Positions 36,651-46,360 of a stretch of 64,000 nt of DNA are shown in pieces; position 1 is the stretch's first letter, and the number at the start of each line of letters is the position of its first letter. The position numbers and the translations under genes are program-made. The DNA lies in NCBI GenBank assembly GCA_963817635.1, contig CAWFPR010000026.1:1-64000 (forward strand). Direction: 5' to 3'. The notes beneath the pieces are model-generated. The model saw only the letters and a program-made list of their open reading frames with translations, ran no database searches and was not told where the DNA came from. The stretch comes from CAWFPR01 sp963817635 (GTDB taxonomy: Bacteria > Acidobacteriota > Vicinamibacteria > Vicinamibacterales > 2-12-FULL-66-21).

Positions 36651-37929
36651 ATGCGCACTTCACGTCGGGGATTTCTCAGGAGCGCCGCCGCCGGTGTCGC
36701 GGTTCCCGTCCTCGGAGCGGCCGTACTCGATTCGCTCGAGCGCCGCCTCGAAGCCTACGGCGGGCTGTCAGCCTCGGATGCCGTCAGGCAGGAGGAGTTC
36801 TGGGCCGAGATCCGGCGCGTCTTTCCAGTGCCGGCCGACTACGTCAACCTGGAGAACGGCTACTCCAGTCCGCAGCCGGCCGCGACCTATGAGGCGTTCC
36901 AGCAGCACCAGAAACTCATCAATGATGGCCTGTCGTTCTACATGCGGCGGAGGCTCGCGGACGACTATCTCGCCACCAAGACGGCGCTCGCCGAACTCGC
37001 CGGCGTCACACCGGAAGAGATCGTCATCACCCGCAACACGACCGAGTCGCTCGGCACCGTCATCCACGGCCTGACCTACGCCGCGGGCGACGAGGCCGTG
37101 ATGTGCGACCAGGACTACGGTTCGATGCTGCAGCAGTTCCGGCAGGAGTCCCGCCGCCACGGACTGAAGTGCGTGGAAATCCCGGTCCCGCTGACGCCGC
37201 GCGACGATCAGGAGATGGTCGACACCTACGCCCGGGCGATCACGCCGCGCACGAAGGTGGTCCTGCTCACGCACCTGATCAACATCACCGGACAGATCCT
37301 GCCGGTCCGCAAGATCGCCGAGATGGCGCACGCGCGCGGCGTCGCCGTGATCGTCGATGCGGCGCATTCGTTCGCGCACGTGCAGTTCACCGTGCCGGAG
37401 CTCGACGGCGACTACCTCGGCGCCAGCCTGCACAAGTGGCTGTGCACGCCGCTCGGCGCCGGGCTCCTCTACGTCAGGAAGGATCGGATTCCCACGGTCT
37501 GGCCGCTCCTCGGCGACTCGAACGTGCCTCACGACGACATCCGCAAGCTGGAACATCTCGGGACCCAGCCGTCATGGACGATGCTGGCGATCCCAGACGC
37601 GATCAGGTTCCACAAGATGATCGGCGCCGCGCGCAAGGAAGCCCGGCTGCGATTCCTGCAGCAGTACCTGGACCGACAAGGTGCGCGGCATGCCGAAGGT
37701 GTACCTGAACACGCCGATGGGGGACCGCGCCTGTGGTATCGCGAACGTCGGGGTCACCGGGATGACGCCGAAGGCGCTCGCCGACGCGCTCTTCGACAGG
37801 TTCAAGGTGTACACCGTCGCGATCGACACCGCCGCGGTGAAGGGTGTGCGCGTGACGCCGCACCTGTACACGAACATCAGCGATCTCGACGCGCTCGTCG
37901 GCGCGCTCGGCGCGATCGCCCGGGGCTAG
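36651..37929 (+). CDS. Tat-exported class V aminotransferase-like PLP enzyme (one frameshift)
   Basis: A fold-type I PLP enzyme similar to isopenicillin-N epimerase and cysteine desulfurases. A twin-arginine signal is clear (RTSRRGFLRSAAAGVAVPVLG), so the cofactor-loaded protein is probably exported folded. The PLP domain shows ITRNTTESL, LTHLINITGQILPVRKI, VIVDAAHSFAHV and the Schiff-base Lys in GASLHKWLCTPLG. Near 37667 an extra base breaks the frame: LQQY continues as WTDKVRGMPKVYLNTPMGD and ends at 37929. About 425 residues when corrected. It starts 114 bases after the transporter gene, so it may be read through from the sulfur operon or have its own promoter. Substrate unknown; a cysteine or other amino-acid lyase role would fit the neighbourhood. 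Confidence 0.82.
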
Positions 37930-37944
37930 CCGGTCACCGAAGAC

Positions 37945-39309
37945 CTACGACGGCCGGATGTTCTGGTTGACCCGGAAGAAGTTGGACGGGTCGTACTTCT
38001 TCTTGATCGTTCTGAGCCGGTCGTAATTGTCCCGGAAGGCTGCCTGCACGCGTTCCTGCCCCTCGTCCATCATGAAGTTCACGTACGCGCCGCCCGCGGA
38101 ATACGGATGGACAGCGTCGAAGTACTCCTTGCACCAGGTCGTGACGGCGTCTTTGTTCGCCGGGTCCGGATCGACGCCGACGATCACCAGCGCGAAGTTC
38201 GCGTCGCGATAGCTGAAGGCCGTGTCGCTCTTGCCGACGCGGTGAGCCGCGCCGTTGATGGGATAGACGTGCACCTGCGAGAGGCCCGCCGGGGCCTTCG
38301 AGGCCTGCTCGAGGTGCCCGGCAATCGCCTGGGCGCTGAACTCCTTGACGAAGTCCGCGCGCCAGTACCACTGGAGACCGGGAGGCAGGAGCGGGTCGAA
38401 GAGACTCTGCAACATCGGAAACGGCATGGGTCCGACATGGTCGAGCGCGGCCTTGCCGACGGACCGCATCGGTTTGGTCAACTGGTCGGCTCTCCCGGGC
38501 GCGGCGGTCGAGCACCAGATGACGGCGCACATCTTCCTGCCGTGAAGCTCGGCCGGAAAGAGGGGGACTGGCGGCACCTCCAGGAAGGCGAAGAAACCGC
38601 TGATGTCCTCGGGTGCGCTCAGGATGAAGTCCTGGTAGGCCTTCATCACCTCGGGCGTCTGCTCGATGGGCCAGAAGGTCGGACCGGCGGTGACGGTCGC
38701 GACGGGGTGCAGGCGGAACAGGAACGAGGTCACGACACCGAAGTTGCCGCCGCCGCCACGGACCGCCCAGAAGAGATCGGGATACTCCCGTTCGCTCGCG
38801 CTCACCAGGCGGCCGTCAGCGAGAACCACATCGACCGCCAGCAGGTTGTCGATCGACAGGCCATACGGCCGCGTCAGGTGACCGATGCCGCCGCCGAGGG
38901 TCAACCCCGCCATGCCGGTGGTCGAGACGGTTCCGCTGGGTGTCGCCATGCCGAACGCGTGCGTCGCATGGTCCATGTCGCCTCCGGTGCAGCCGCCCTG
39001 CACGCGGACCGTCCGCTCCGCAGCGTCCACGCGGATGCCCTTCATCATCGACAGGTCGATGACCAGCCCGTCGTCGCAGGTGGCCAGGCCGCCGCCGTTG
39101 TGACCGCCGCCGTGAATCGCCGTGAGGAGATCGTTCTCGCGCCCGTACTGCACGGCGGCCATCACATCCGCCTCGTCCAGACACCGGGCGATCAGGCGCG
39201 GCCGTTTGTCGATCATGCCGTTGTAGACCTTGCGCGCGGTGTCGTAGCCCGCGTCACCAGGGCCGATAATGGGGCCGCGAAACGCCTGGCGAAACTGCTC
39301 CATGGACAT
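37945..39309 (-). CDS. FAD-linked oxidase, berberine bridge enzyme-like
   Basis: Flavoprotein oxidase of the PCMH/BBE family, 454 residues. The FAD domain has PRLIARCLDEADVMAAVQYG and HGGGHNGGGLA, whose His is the expected 8-alpha-histidyl attachment site. The second attachment Cys of bicovalent members is not present: the GTVSTTGMAGLTLGGGIGHL loop has none. The C-terminal BBE segment is KKYDPSNFFRVNQNIRP. ATG 39309 has a strong AAAGGAGG. No signal peptide, so probably cytoplasmic. Substrate may be a sugar, alcohol or secondary metabolite. The frame is intact. Convergent with the PLP enzyme; a repeat block separates it from the gene upstream. Confidence 0.88.
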   Translation of the reverse strand: MSMEQFRQAFRGPIIGPGDAGYDTARKVYNGMIDKRPRLIARCLDEADVMAAVQYGRENDLLTAIHGGGHNGGGLATCDDGLVIDLSMMKGIRVDAAERTVRVQGGCTGGDMDHATHAFGMATPSGTVSTTGMAGLTLGGGIGHLTRPYGLSIDNLLAVDVVLADGRLVSASEREYPDLFWAVRGGGGNFGVVTSFLFRLHPVATVTAGPTFWPIEQTPEVMKAYQDFILSAPEDISGFFAFLEVPPVPLFPAELHGRKMCAVIWCSTAAPGRADQLTKPMRSVGKAALDHVGPMPFPMLQSLFDPLLPPGLQWYWRADFVKEFSAQAIAGHLEQASKAPAGLSQVHVYPINGAAHRVGKSDTAFSYRDANFALVIVGVDPDPANKDAVTTWCKEYFDAVHPYSAGGAYVNFMMDEGQERVQAAFRDNYDRLRTIKKKYDPSNFFRVNQNIRPS

Positions 39310-39490
39310 GCGTCCTCCTTTCACATGAGTGGGCACCGGTCATCCCTCGGCGACGGGACGGTTTGCATTGTCAGGGCCGCGGTCGCGGTTTGTCAACGCC
39401 GGCTCCGGCCAGTGCGCAGGCACAGCCGGTCACGCCTGCGCCGGATCTCGTCGGACAGCCGCCGGGGGAGCTTCACCCCAGCTCAGACCC

Positions 39491-39556
39491 GGGTTGAAGC
39501 TGGGTCGAAGCCGGGTCGAAGCTGGGTCGAAGCCGGGTCGAAGCTGGGTCGAAGCT
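39491..39556 (-). repeat. Six-copy 11-bp tandem repeat, same family as at 5349-5524, reversed
   Basis: Six units reading GGGTYGAAGCY on the plus strand (GGGTTGAAGCT, GGGTCGAAGCC, GGGTCGAAGCT and so on), the reverse complement of the AGCTTCAACCC family. A unit-like AGCTCAGACCC in the opposite orientation directly precedes them. Ends nine bases before the stop of the BNR gene. Confidence 0.9.
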
Positions 39557-39564
39557 GCCGGCAG

Positions 39565-42500
39565 TCACTTCCCGCCACAGGCTGGCCCCGCCGGGGGCGC
39601 CCAGGTCGGCAGCGTCGGCCGGTCGGCCCGCGCAAGCGTCGCGTTCAGCTCCGCAATCCCGGTTGCCTGAAGCGCCCGCAGACGCTCGAGCCCCACGTCG
39701 ATTGCGGCGCACGGCCGATCGACACCGGCCGTCACGCTCGGCGTGGGTTCGACGTCCCCGACGAGCATGTCGTTGAGGCGACGGCCGAGGTCCCGGTGGG
39801 CGGCTCCGAAGCCGTCGGGCCCGCTGGCGAGCGTGTTCACAGCCGAGTCAATCGCCCGAGCGGCCGACTGAACCTCCGCCGGAGCGCCGCTGCCAGACGC
39901 TTTCGCCAAGCCGGCCCGGAGATCCTCGATGTAGTTGAAGGCGCGGTACGTCGCGGCGATCCCGGCGACCATTCGCTGCTCCAGGTGGAATTCGGCAGCG
40001 AGCGCCGCTCCCGGCACGGACACTCGCGGATCCGGCACGACGGTGATCGGCTGCGTATAGCTCCGGCCGTCAACCGTCAGCCTGGCTGTGTAGGTTCCCG
40101 GCAGCACCGTGGGCCCCACCAGCGTCGAGCGCGGCGTGCGGCCCGGTATCGCGTGCCAGCTCAGCGTGTACTCACGGTAGTCGAGCAGGGTCCCGCTGTA
40201 GCCGTAGTTCAGCGTTGGCGGATCCGGATAGCGCAGGTCCCACGCGAGACGGTGCATGCCCGGTGTCGTCTCGAGCACCACCGGCGGCGCGAGCCAGTAC
40301 TCGGGCGCGTTCGGCATCGCGGTGTCGGGCGGCGGTGCGATGCTCGAGTACTCGCGGATGACGGCGCCCGCCTGGTCGAGGATCGACACCGTCAGGGGGC
40401 CGGTCACCTCCGCCGCCAGATAGTAGTCGATGATGGCTCCCTCCGGCGGATTGTCGCCGACCTTCATCTCCGGCGGCAGCGGGGTGTCCTGGGTGTTGTC
40501 CCAGCGGGCGCGCGACGCCGGCTCGGGCCGGAACAGGAATGCCGGCGCACTCGATGCCCGCAGGGCTCGCGCCTGCCGCAGCGGCGACACGTCGTCCAGA
40601 ATCCAGAAGCCCCGGCCGTAGGTCGAGATCACGACGTCGCTGTCCTTCACCGTCAAGTCGCTGACGACGGTCGCCGGCAGGTTCAGCGCCAGGGACTGCC
40701 AGCCGTCGCCGCGATCGAACGAGACCCAGACAGACGTCACCGTGCCGGCGTACAGCAGGTCGGGGTCCTTCGGGTCCTCGCGCACGACCCGGACGACCTC
40801 GCCGTCGGTCAGCCCCGTCGAGATTTCCGTCCAGCTCTTCCCGTAGTCGCCGGTGCGATAGAGATGCGGGTGCGCGTCGCGCGACAGCAGCGCGACATAC
40901 GCGGTGCCGGCGTTCGCGTGAGACGGATCGACGACGTTGATGCTGCCCGGCGGAAGGTCGGGCGGCGTCACGTTCGTCCAGCTCTTCCCGCCGTCGCGCG
41001 TGACGTGGATCAACCCCGTGCTCGCGCCCACCCAGATCACGCTGCCGTCGACCGGGGACGGCGCCATCGACGTGATCGATCCGCCGGGCGCCGGCGTGCT
41101 CACGCCTCCTGACGCGCCCGCCGGGGCAGGCGGCGCGCCCGGCACGGCGGCGAGGTCCGGACTGATGGTGCGCCACGTCCGTCCCCGATCGTCCGACGCC
41201 AGCACGTGCTGGGCGCCCATGTACAGCGTGCGTGCGCCCTGTGGCGAAAACGCCAGCGGCGGCGCGCCACCGAAGCGATCCTCCGGAGTTGGCTGGTACA
41301 GCACGACAACCTGGCCCGTGGTGCGATCGAAGCGGCGCAGCACGTGATACCAGCCCTGCGTGAACATGTAGCGCGTGTCGAGGGGATCGGCGATGAGGAA
41401 GCCGTTCTCGAATCCGCCGGCCGAGAACCAGTCGCCGGGCCTGATTTCACCGAAGTCGCTGCGGCTCAGGACGCACGCCGTCCCCGAATCCTGCTGCGGG
41501 CCGCACACGTGATATGGAAAATCGTAGTCGGTCGAGACGCGATAGAACTGCCCGTTGACGAGCCCGTAGTACGGCGTCCACGACTCGCCGGCATCGACCG
41601 ATATGGCGGTCCCCTGGTCGACGCCCGCGATCATCCGCCGCGAATTCGTCGGATCGATCCAGAGGAAGCGCGGATCGGCGCCGCTCGGCGCCCCCCAGAA
41701 CGCCGCGATGTGCCGTCCGCCGTCGAGCGATCGATAGATGGCGGTGCCCATCAGGTACACGACGTCGGGGTTCTGCGGGTCGGCGTAGATCTTTCCTCCC
41801 GCGCTGGCCAGGTGGCTCGTCCCCAGCGTCCACGTCTCTCCGCCATCGTCCGAACGATAGAGGCCGCGGCTGGCGCCGGCACCGCGACCGCCGCCCACCC
41901 CCGCCACTGCATACAGCCGGCGGCCGTGCGAACCGGACGCGACCGCGAATGCCGAGATGCGCGCGCCGTCGGGAAGTCCGGCGCCGCCAACCGGCTGCCA
42001 CGTATTCCCCCCGTCGGTGGACTTGTGCACGCCCGTGCCGGGTGTAGCCGCCTGGGATGCGCCCCGGCCCCCACCACCGGTGGCCAACAGCGCGTAGACA
42101 ATCTGCGGATCTCCGTAGTCCATGTACACGTCGGAGGCGCCGGCCGACCCGTCGCCCGGCAATACGCGCCTCCAGGAGCGACCGCCATCGGTCGTCCGGT
42201 ACACACCGCGCTCGGCGTCCGGCGGCGTCTCCGCCGCGCCACGTCCGCCGGCGCCACGAGGGCCGGGTGCCGCCACCAGCACGGTATCGGCGCTGCGCGG
42301 ATCGACGACGATGCCGTTGATGTACTGCGACCTGGCCAGTCCGACGTTCGTCCAGGTTTGTCCGCCGTCAATCGACTTGTAGACGCCCTTGCCGACGGTG
42401 AACGACCAGCCCGACTGGTTGCCGGTGCCGACATACACGATGCGTGGATCCGCGGGCGCAACCGCGACCGCGCCAACCGACGCCACGCGCACGTCGTCGA

Positions 42501-42774
42501 AAATCGGCGCCCATGTGGTACCGGCGTTCGTCGTCTTCCAAACGCCCCCCTCCGGCAGACCGACGTAGTAGGTCGTCGGATCGCCGGGGACGCCCGCGGG
42601 CGCCGACACGTAGCCGGAGCGCGGCGGCCCGATGGAGCGCCAGCGCAGTGCGGAGAACGCGGATGGATCGACCTGCGGCGCGCGCGCCGTCACGCCCGCA
42701 GGTGACAGGACCGCCGCGAACAGAAGGGCCGCCACGACGCACGATCCGGTTGACGGGGAGATCACCAGACGCAT
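39565..42774 (-). CDS. Exported BNR/VPS10-type beta-propeller protein
   Basis: About 1069 residues, intact. Signal peptide from ATG 42774 (MRLVISPSTGSCVVAALLFAAVL). Many sialidase-type BNR (Asp-box) repeats of the form T-N-A-G-T-T-W, S-x-D-G-G-x-T-W follow: VWKTTNAGTTWAPI, VYKSIDGGQTWTNV, VYRTTDGGRSWRRV, VHKSTDGGNTWQPV, LYRSDDGGETWTLG and HVTRDGGKSWTNVT. These build one or two large propellers like those of sortilin/VPS10. After ~residue 690 an FnIII/Ig-like C-terminal region includes RLAWDLRYPDPP and PGTYTARLTVDGRS. Such proteins are abundant in Acidobacteriota, with no assigned reaction; a scaffold or glycan-binding role is likely. Confidence 0.88.
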   Translation of the reverse strand: MRLVISPSTGSCVVAALLFAAVLSPAGVTARAPQVDPSAFSALRWRSIGPPRSGYVSAPAGVPGDPTTYYVGLPEGGVWKTTNAGTTWAPIFDDVRVASVGAVAVAPADPRIVYVGTGNQSGWSFTVGKGVYKSIDGGQTWTNVGLARSQYINGIVVDPRSADTVLVAAPGPRGAGGRGAAETPPDAERGVYRTTDGGRSWRRVLPGDGSAGASDVYMDYGDPQIVYALLATGGGGRGASQAATPGTGVHKSTDGGNTWQPVGGAGLPDGARISAFAVASGSHGRRLYAVAGVGGGRGAGASRGLYRSDDGGETWTLGTSHLASAGGKIYADPQNPDVVYLMGTAIYRSLDGGRHIAAFWGAPSGADPRFLWIDPTNSRRMIAGVDQGTAISVDAGESWTPYYGLVNGQFYRVSTDYDFPYHVCGPQQDSGTACVLSRSDFGEIRPGDWFSAGGFENGFLIADPLDTRYMFTQGWYHVLRRFDRTTGQVVVLYQPTPEDRFGGAPPLAFSPQGARTLYMGAQHVLASDDRGRTWRTISPDLAAVPGAPPAPAGASGGVSTPAPGGSITSMAPSPVDGSVIWVGASTGLIHVTRDGGKSWTNVTPPDLPPGSINVVDPSHANAGTAYVALLSRDAHPHLYRTGDYGKSWTEISTGLTDGEVVRVVREDPKDPDLLYAGTVTSVWVSFDRGDGWQSLALNLPATVVSDLTVKDSDVVISTYGRGFWILDDVSPLRQARALRASSAPAFLFRPEPASRARWDNTQDTPLPPEMKVGDNPPEGAIIDYYLAAEVTGPLTVSILDQAGAVIREYSSIAPPPDTAMPNAPEYWLAPPVVLETTPGMHRLAWDLRYPDPPTLNYGYSGTLLDYREYTLSWHAIPGRTPRSTLVGPTVLPGTYTARLTVDGRSYTQPITVVPDPRVSVPGAALAAEFHLEQRMVAGIAATYRAFNYIEDLRAGLAKASGSGAPAEVQSAARAIDSAVNTLASGPDGFGAAHRDLGRRLNDMLVGDVEPTPSVTAGVDRPCAAIDVGLERLRALQATGIAELNATLARADRPTLPTWAPPAGPACGGK

Positions 42775-43038
42775 ATGCCCCCTTGCGCTCAATCGACCGC
42801 CGGTCGAACGCAACCTGCGCGGTCGCGGGCCGGGTCGCGGCCCGAGGACCGGGATGATAGCACCACCGGTCGCTGCAGCCGCTCGAGCCGGGCGCTCGGC
42901 ATTCAAAGGCCGGCCGCTTCGCGTTCTACCGGACCCCACGACACAGCGATTCGCCAGATTCGCGAGGAGGCTGTCCCTGGCTGCCTTTTCCATTTACCTT
43001 TTCCCATATTCCATCAGGCCGGCATTTTCAGCGGCCTG

Positions 43039-43887
43039 CTAGCGATGGGCGATGAGGATGCGTCCAACCGTGCCCGCCTTCAGGCCGTCGTGGCGACCGT
43101 TCAGGTAGCGGGCGTTGATGTCGCCCGGACCGAGATCCTCAATCCGCGAGAACCCGAGGCCTGTCAGCGTGGTCCGCAGCGGACCCGGTTCGTTGAACGA
43201 TTTCCAGGGCTCCCCTCGCCCGGCCAGTCGATCGAGCACGCGTCGATAGAACAGGCGAGCAACCCAGGGCAGCGCGGAGGGCGGCAGGGCGTAGTCGAAG
43301 ACCAGCGCCGTGCCTGCGGGGAGCGACGCCACGAAGCGCAGCGTCTGCATCACCTCGGCCGGCTCGAGGTACATCACGACACCAAGCCAGGCGAACACGG
43401 CGGGCCGCCCGGGATTGAAGCCGCTGGCCGGCAGCGCGTCGGACACGGTGGTGCGCGCGAAGTCGCACGCGACGAACGTGAGGTTCTGCGGAATGCTGAT
43501 GCCGGCCGTGACCAGTCGTTCGCGCTTGAGCTGCTGCGTCGCCGGATGATCCACTTCGAAGACCCGCACCGTCGAGTGCGGGTTGCGGTAGGCAAAGGTG
43601 TCGAGCCCGGCGCCAAGAAGCACGTACTGCGTGACACCCCCGGCGGCGGCGCGCGCCACCTCGTCCTCGGCGATGCGGCTGCGAACGACGACCATCGCGC
43701 GCGTCGGCTTCGTGATGGGCGAGCGGTCGTGGCGCTCCGGATGCTCACGCAACAGCGTGGCGTGCTCGGCATCGATCACCCGTGGAGCGAGCGGATCGAC
43801 GAGGACGAGCGGCGAATCGAGCTGCTGATGCGCCGCGCGTTCGGCAGCCACGCGCTCGGCTGTGCGGCTGGCCTGTCCCTCTAACAT
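43039..43887 (-). CDS. Class I SAM-dependent methyltransferase (TIGR00027/LCM-like)
   Basis: 282 residues. The leucine-carboxyl-methyltransferase-like family is shown by EHATLLREHPERHDRSPITK, the acidic DDE-like segment being replaced here by IAEDEVARA. The SAM site is YVLLGAGLDTFAYRNP, followed by FEVDHPATQQLKRERL. VAWLGVVMYLE-type sequence (here FAWLGVVMYLEP) and VFDYALPPSA complete the fold. Known members methylate small molecules or polyketides; target unknown. The frame is intact. Divergent from the membrane protein gene, with starts very close together, so the two promoters would have to overlap the opposite gene. Confidence 0.85.
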   Translation of the reverse strand: MLEGQASRTAERVAAERAAHQQLDSPLVLVDPLAPRVIDAEHATLLREHPERHDRSPITKPTRAMVVVRSRIAEDEVARAAAGGVTQYVLLGAGLDTFAYRNPHSTVRVFEVDHPATQQLKRERLVTAGISIPQNLTFVACDFARTTVSDALPASGFNPGRPAVFAWLGVVMYLEPAEVMQTLRFVASLPAGTALVFDYALPPSALPWVARLFYRRVLDRLAGRGEPWKSFNEPGPLRTTLTGLGFSRIEDLGPGDINARYLNGRHDGLKAGTVGRILIAHR

Positions 43888-43923
43888 CGGAAGATGTTAC
43901 CGCTCATGGTATCGTCCGCGCAC

Positions 43924-44769
43924 ATGGCATCAGCCCCGCTGCCCCCGGACGGCCGACCCGCGCCTGACGTGCTCGACTCCATCACGATTGTCGCCGTCGC
44001 GCTGGTCGCGTACGGATTGACGAACGTCGTACACGAAGGAGCGGGACACGGCGGCGCCTGCCTGCTCGTGGGCGGACGGCCACAGATGCTCAACGCCGTG
44101 TTCTTCCAGTGCGACGAAACGGGACTGGCGCCGGCAGCCATCCGGTTCATCGCCGCCGCGGGAGCGATCCTCAACGTCGTCGTCGCCGCCGGATTGATGC
44201 TGGCGGGTCGCCTGCTGCGCCGGTCGACGCCGGCCGTGCGATATTTTCGCTGGCTCCTCGTCGCGCTCAACCTGCTGACGGCGTTCGGGTACCTGCTCTT
44301 TTCCGGCATCGGGGGATTCGGTGACTGGGCGGTGGTCATCAACGGGTTGCCCGGCGAGCTGCCCCTGCGCGTCCTCGAGATTGTGACTGGCGGCGTGCTG
44401 TATTTCGTCGTCGCTCCGCGCGTGCTCTGGCGGGGACTGGTGCCGTTTCTGGGGGACGATGCGGCGGAGCGCGTGCGGCGTGCCGGAAGGCTCACCGTTC
44501 TTCCCTATTGGATCGGTGGCACGCTGTATGTGGCGGCCGGCCTGCTGAACCCGGAAGGGATCCAGCTGGTGCTGTTGTCCGCGGCCGCCGCATCGTTCGG
44601 CGGCACGTCGCTGATGGCCTGGTTCTTCACGCTGCGTGCTCGACGATCCGCCAGGGAAACGGGCTACCCGTCCGCGCTCGGTATTCCCCGCAGCCCAGGC
44701 TGGATCGCCGCGGCCCTGCTGACCGTGATCGTCTTCGTGGGGCTGCTGGGTCGAGGAGTCGCGTTCTAG
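43924..44769 (+). CDS. Multi-pass membrane protein with HEGAGH motif
   Basis: About 281 residues with six or seven membrane helices (for example SITIVAVALVAYGLTNVV, FIAAAGAILNVVVAAGLMLA and LLVALNLLTAFGYLLFSGIG). In the first helix end it has VVHEGAGHGGAC. This resembles the HExxH of M50-type membrane proteases, but one residue longer (HExxxH). A late N-x-P or LDG metal ligand is not clear either. It could be a protease-like relative without activity. An ATG at 43894 is possible but leaves only 6 bases to the divergent gene; I prefer 43924. The frame is intact. Function not known. Confidence 0.65.
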   Translation: MASAPLPPDGRPAPDVLDSITIVAVALVAYGLTNVVHEGAGHGGACLLVGGRPQMLNAVFFQCDETGLAPAAIRFIAAAGAILNVVVAAGLMLAGRLLRRSTPAVRYFRWLLVALNLLTAFGYLLFSGIGGFGDWAVVINGLPGELPLRVLEIVTGGVLYFVVAPRVLWRGLVPFLGDDAAERVRRAGRLTVLPYWIGGTLYVAAGLLNPEGIQLVLLSAAAASFGGTSLMAWFFTLRARRSARETGYPSALGIPRSPGWIAAALLTVIVFVGLLGRGVAF

Positions 44770-44842
44770 CCCAGGCCAGCCGCGGAGCGGCCTCCGCCGC
44801 GCGGCCAAGTCATCCGCCGATCGGTGGCATATACTCGGCGCG

Positions 44843-46331
44843 ATGTTCGAAACCGCGGAACTCGGCCAGAAGATCTCCAGAAGCGCCTACAAGAAGCGTC
44901 TCCCGGTGCTGCGGGGCGCGCTGCTCGATGTGCAGCAGCGGCTGCGTGACGCACCGTTCCCCGTCATCGTCGTTTTCGCCGGCGTGGACGGCGCGGGGAA
45001 GGGCGAAACCGTCAACCTGCTGAATGCGTGGATGGATCCGCGGTGGATCGTCACTCGCGCCTTCGGCAAACCCTCGGACGAGGAACGCGAGCGTCCGGAA
45101 CACTGGCGATTCTGGCGCGAGCTTCCGCCGGCGGGGCGTATCGGGCTGTTCCTCAATTCCTGGTATTCGCGGCCCGTCCTCGATCGCGTCTACCGGCGGA
45201 TTTCGCGTGTCGAGTTCGAGCACCAGCTGCGGCGCCTCGCGGAATTCGAAAAAACGCTCGCCGACAACGGCGCGCTCATCATGAAGTTCTGGATGCACCT
45301 CGACAAGCCGGCGCAGCGCGCGCGGCTGAGGACACTCGGAAAGAACCCGCTGACCGATTGGCGCGTCACCAGCCTCCAGTGGAAACACTGGAAGCTGTAC
45401 GACCGCTTCATCGGCGCGGCCGAGCAGGCGATCGGCACGACCAGCACGGCGCAGGCGCCGTGGATGATTGTCGAAGGCCGCGACGAGCTGTATCGCAGCC
45501 TCACGGTCGCCGAATCGCTGGAGCAGGCGATCGCGGCGCGGCTGTCGCGCCTGCCGTCATCCAGGCGGAAAGCTCCGCCGCAGGCCCGCGCGGCAGCGAA
45601 GCGCACGCGCCCGCCGGGTGCGACGGTGCTCTCGCGGCTCGACATGTCGAAGCGGATCGACAAGCGCACGTTCGAGCGCGATCTCCTGAAGTACCAGGGC
45701 CTGCTGAACGGACTGCAGCGGCGCGCCGCCCGGCGTTCGGTGTCGACCATCGTGGTCATGGAGGGCATGGACGCGGCCGGCAAGGGCGGCGCCATCCGGC
45801 GCGTGACGGCGGCGCTCGACGCGCGCGACTACCAGGTCATCCCGGTCGGCGCCCCGACCGACGAGGAGCGGAAACATCACTACCTGTGGCGGTTCTGGCG
45901 CTATCTGCCTCGCGACGGCCGCGTCACCATTTTCGACCGCAGCTGGTACGGCCGTGTGCTCGTCGAGCGTGTGGAGGAGTTCGCCACACCCGACGAGTGG
46001 CTGCGTGCCTACGCGGAAATCAACCAGTTCGAGGATCAGCTCGTGGACCACGGCATCGTGCTGCTGAAATACTGGATCCACATCACGAAGGATGAACAGC
46101 TGCGCCGGTTCAAGGCACGCCAGCAGTCGCGGCTGAAGAACTGGAAGATGTCCGACGAGGACTGGCGGAACCGGAGGAACTGGCGCGCCTACGAGCAGGC
46201 CGTCAACGACATGATCGAGCGGACGAGCACGCGTTATGCGCCCTGGACGCTCGTCGAGGGCAACGACAAGTCACTACGCACGGATTGCCGTCATGCGGAC
46301 GGCGTGCCAGCGCCTGTGCCAGGCGTTCTGA
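44843..46331 (+). CDS. pap: Polyphosphate:AMP phosphotransferase, tandem PPK2 domains (frameshift at C-terminus)
   Basis: Class II polyphosphate kinase with two PPK2 domains in one chain, the form that makes ADP from AMP and polyphosphate. Domain 1 (residues ~1-245) has Walker A GVDGAGKGE and NSWYSRPVLDRVYRR in the lid. Domain 2 (~280-495) has GMDAAGKGGAIRRV, FDRSWYGRVLVERVE, LVDHGIVLLKYWIHI and RYAPWTLVEGNDK. In domain 1 the Walker B/lid residues are partly altered, as is normal for this class where one domain is less active. An extra T near 46272 breaks the frame: GNDK continues as HYARIAVMRTACQRLCQAF and stops at 46331. About 496 residues, the family length. Confidence 0.9.
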
Positions 46332-46360
46332 CGCCCCGGCGCGCTCCCGCCCGCATTCCG

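Noticed and set aside
38107..41112. Plus-strand open frame of about 1000 codons
   Set aside because: It runs antisense to the flavin oxidase and BNR genes, is Arg/Gly-rich and has no recognisable motifs: a typical shadow of GC-rich coding DNA.
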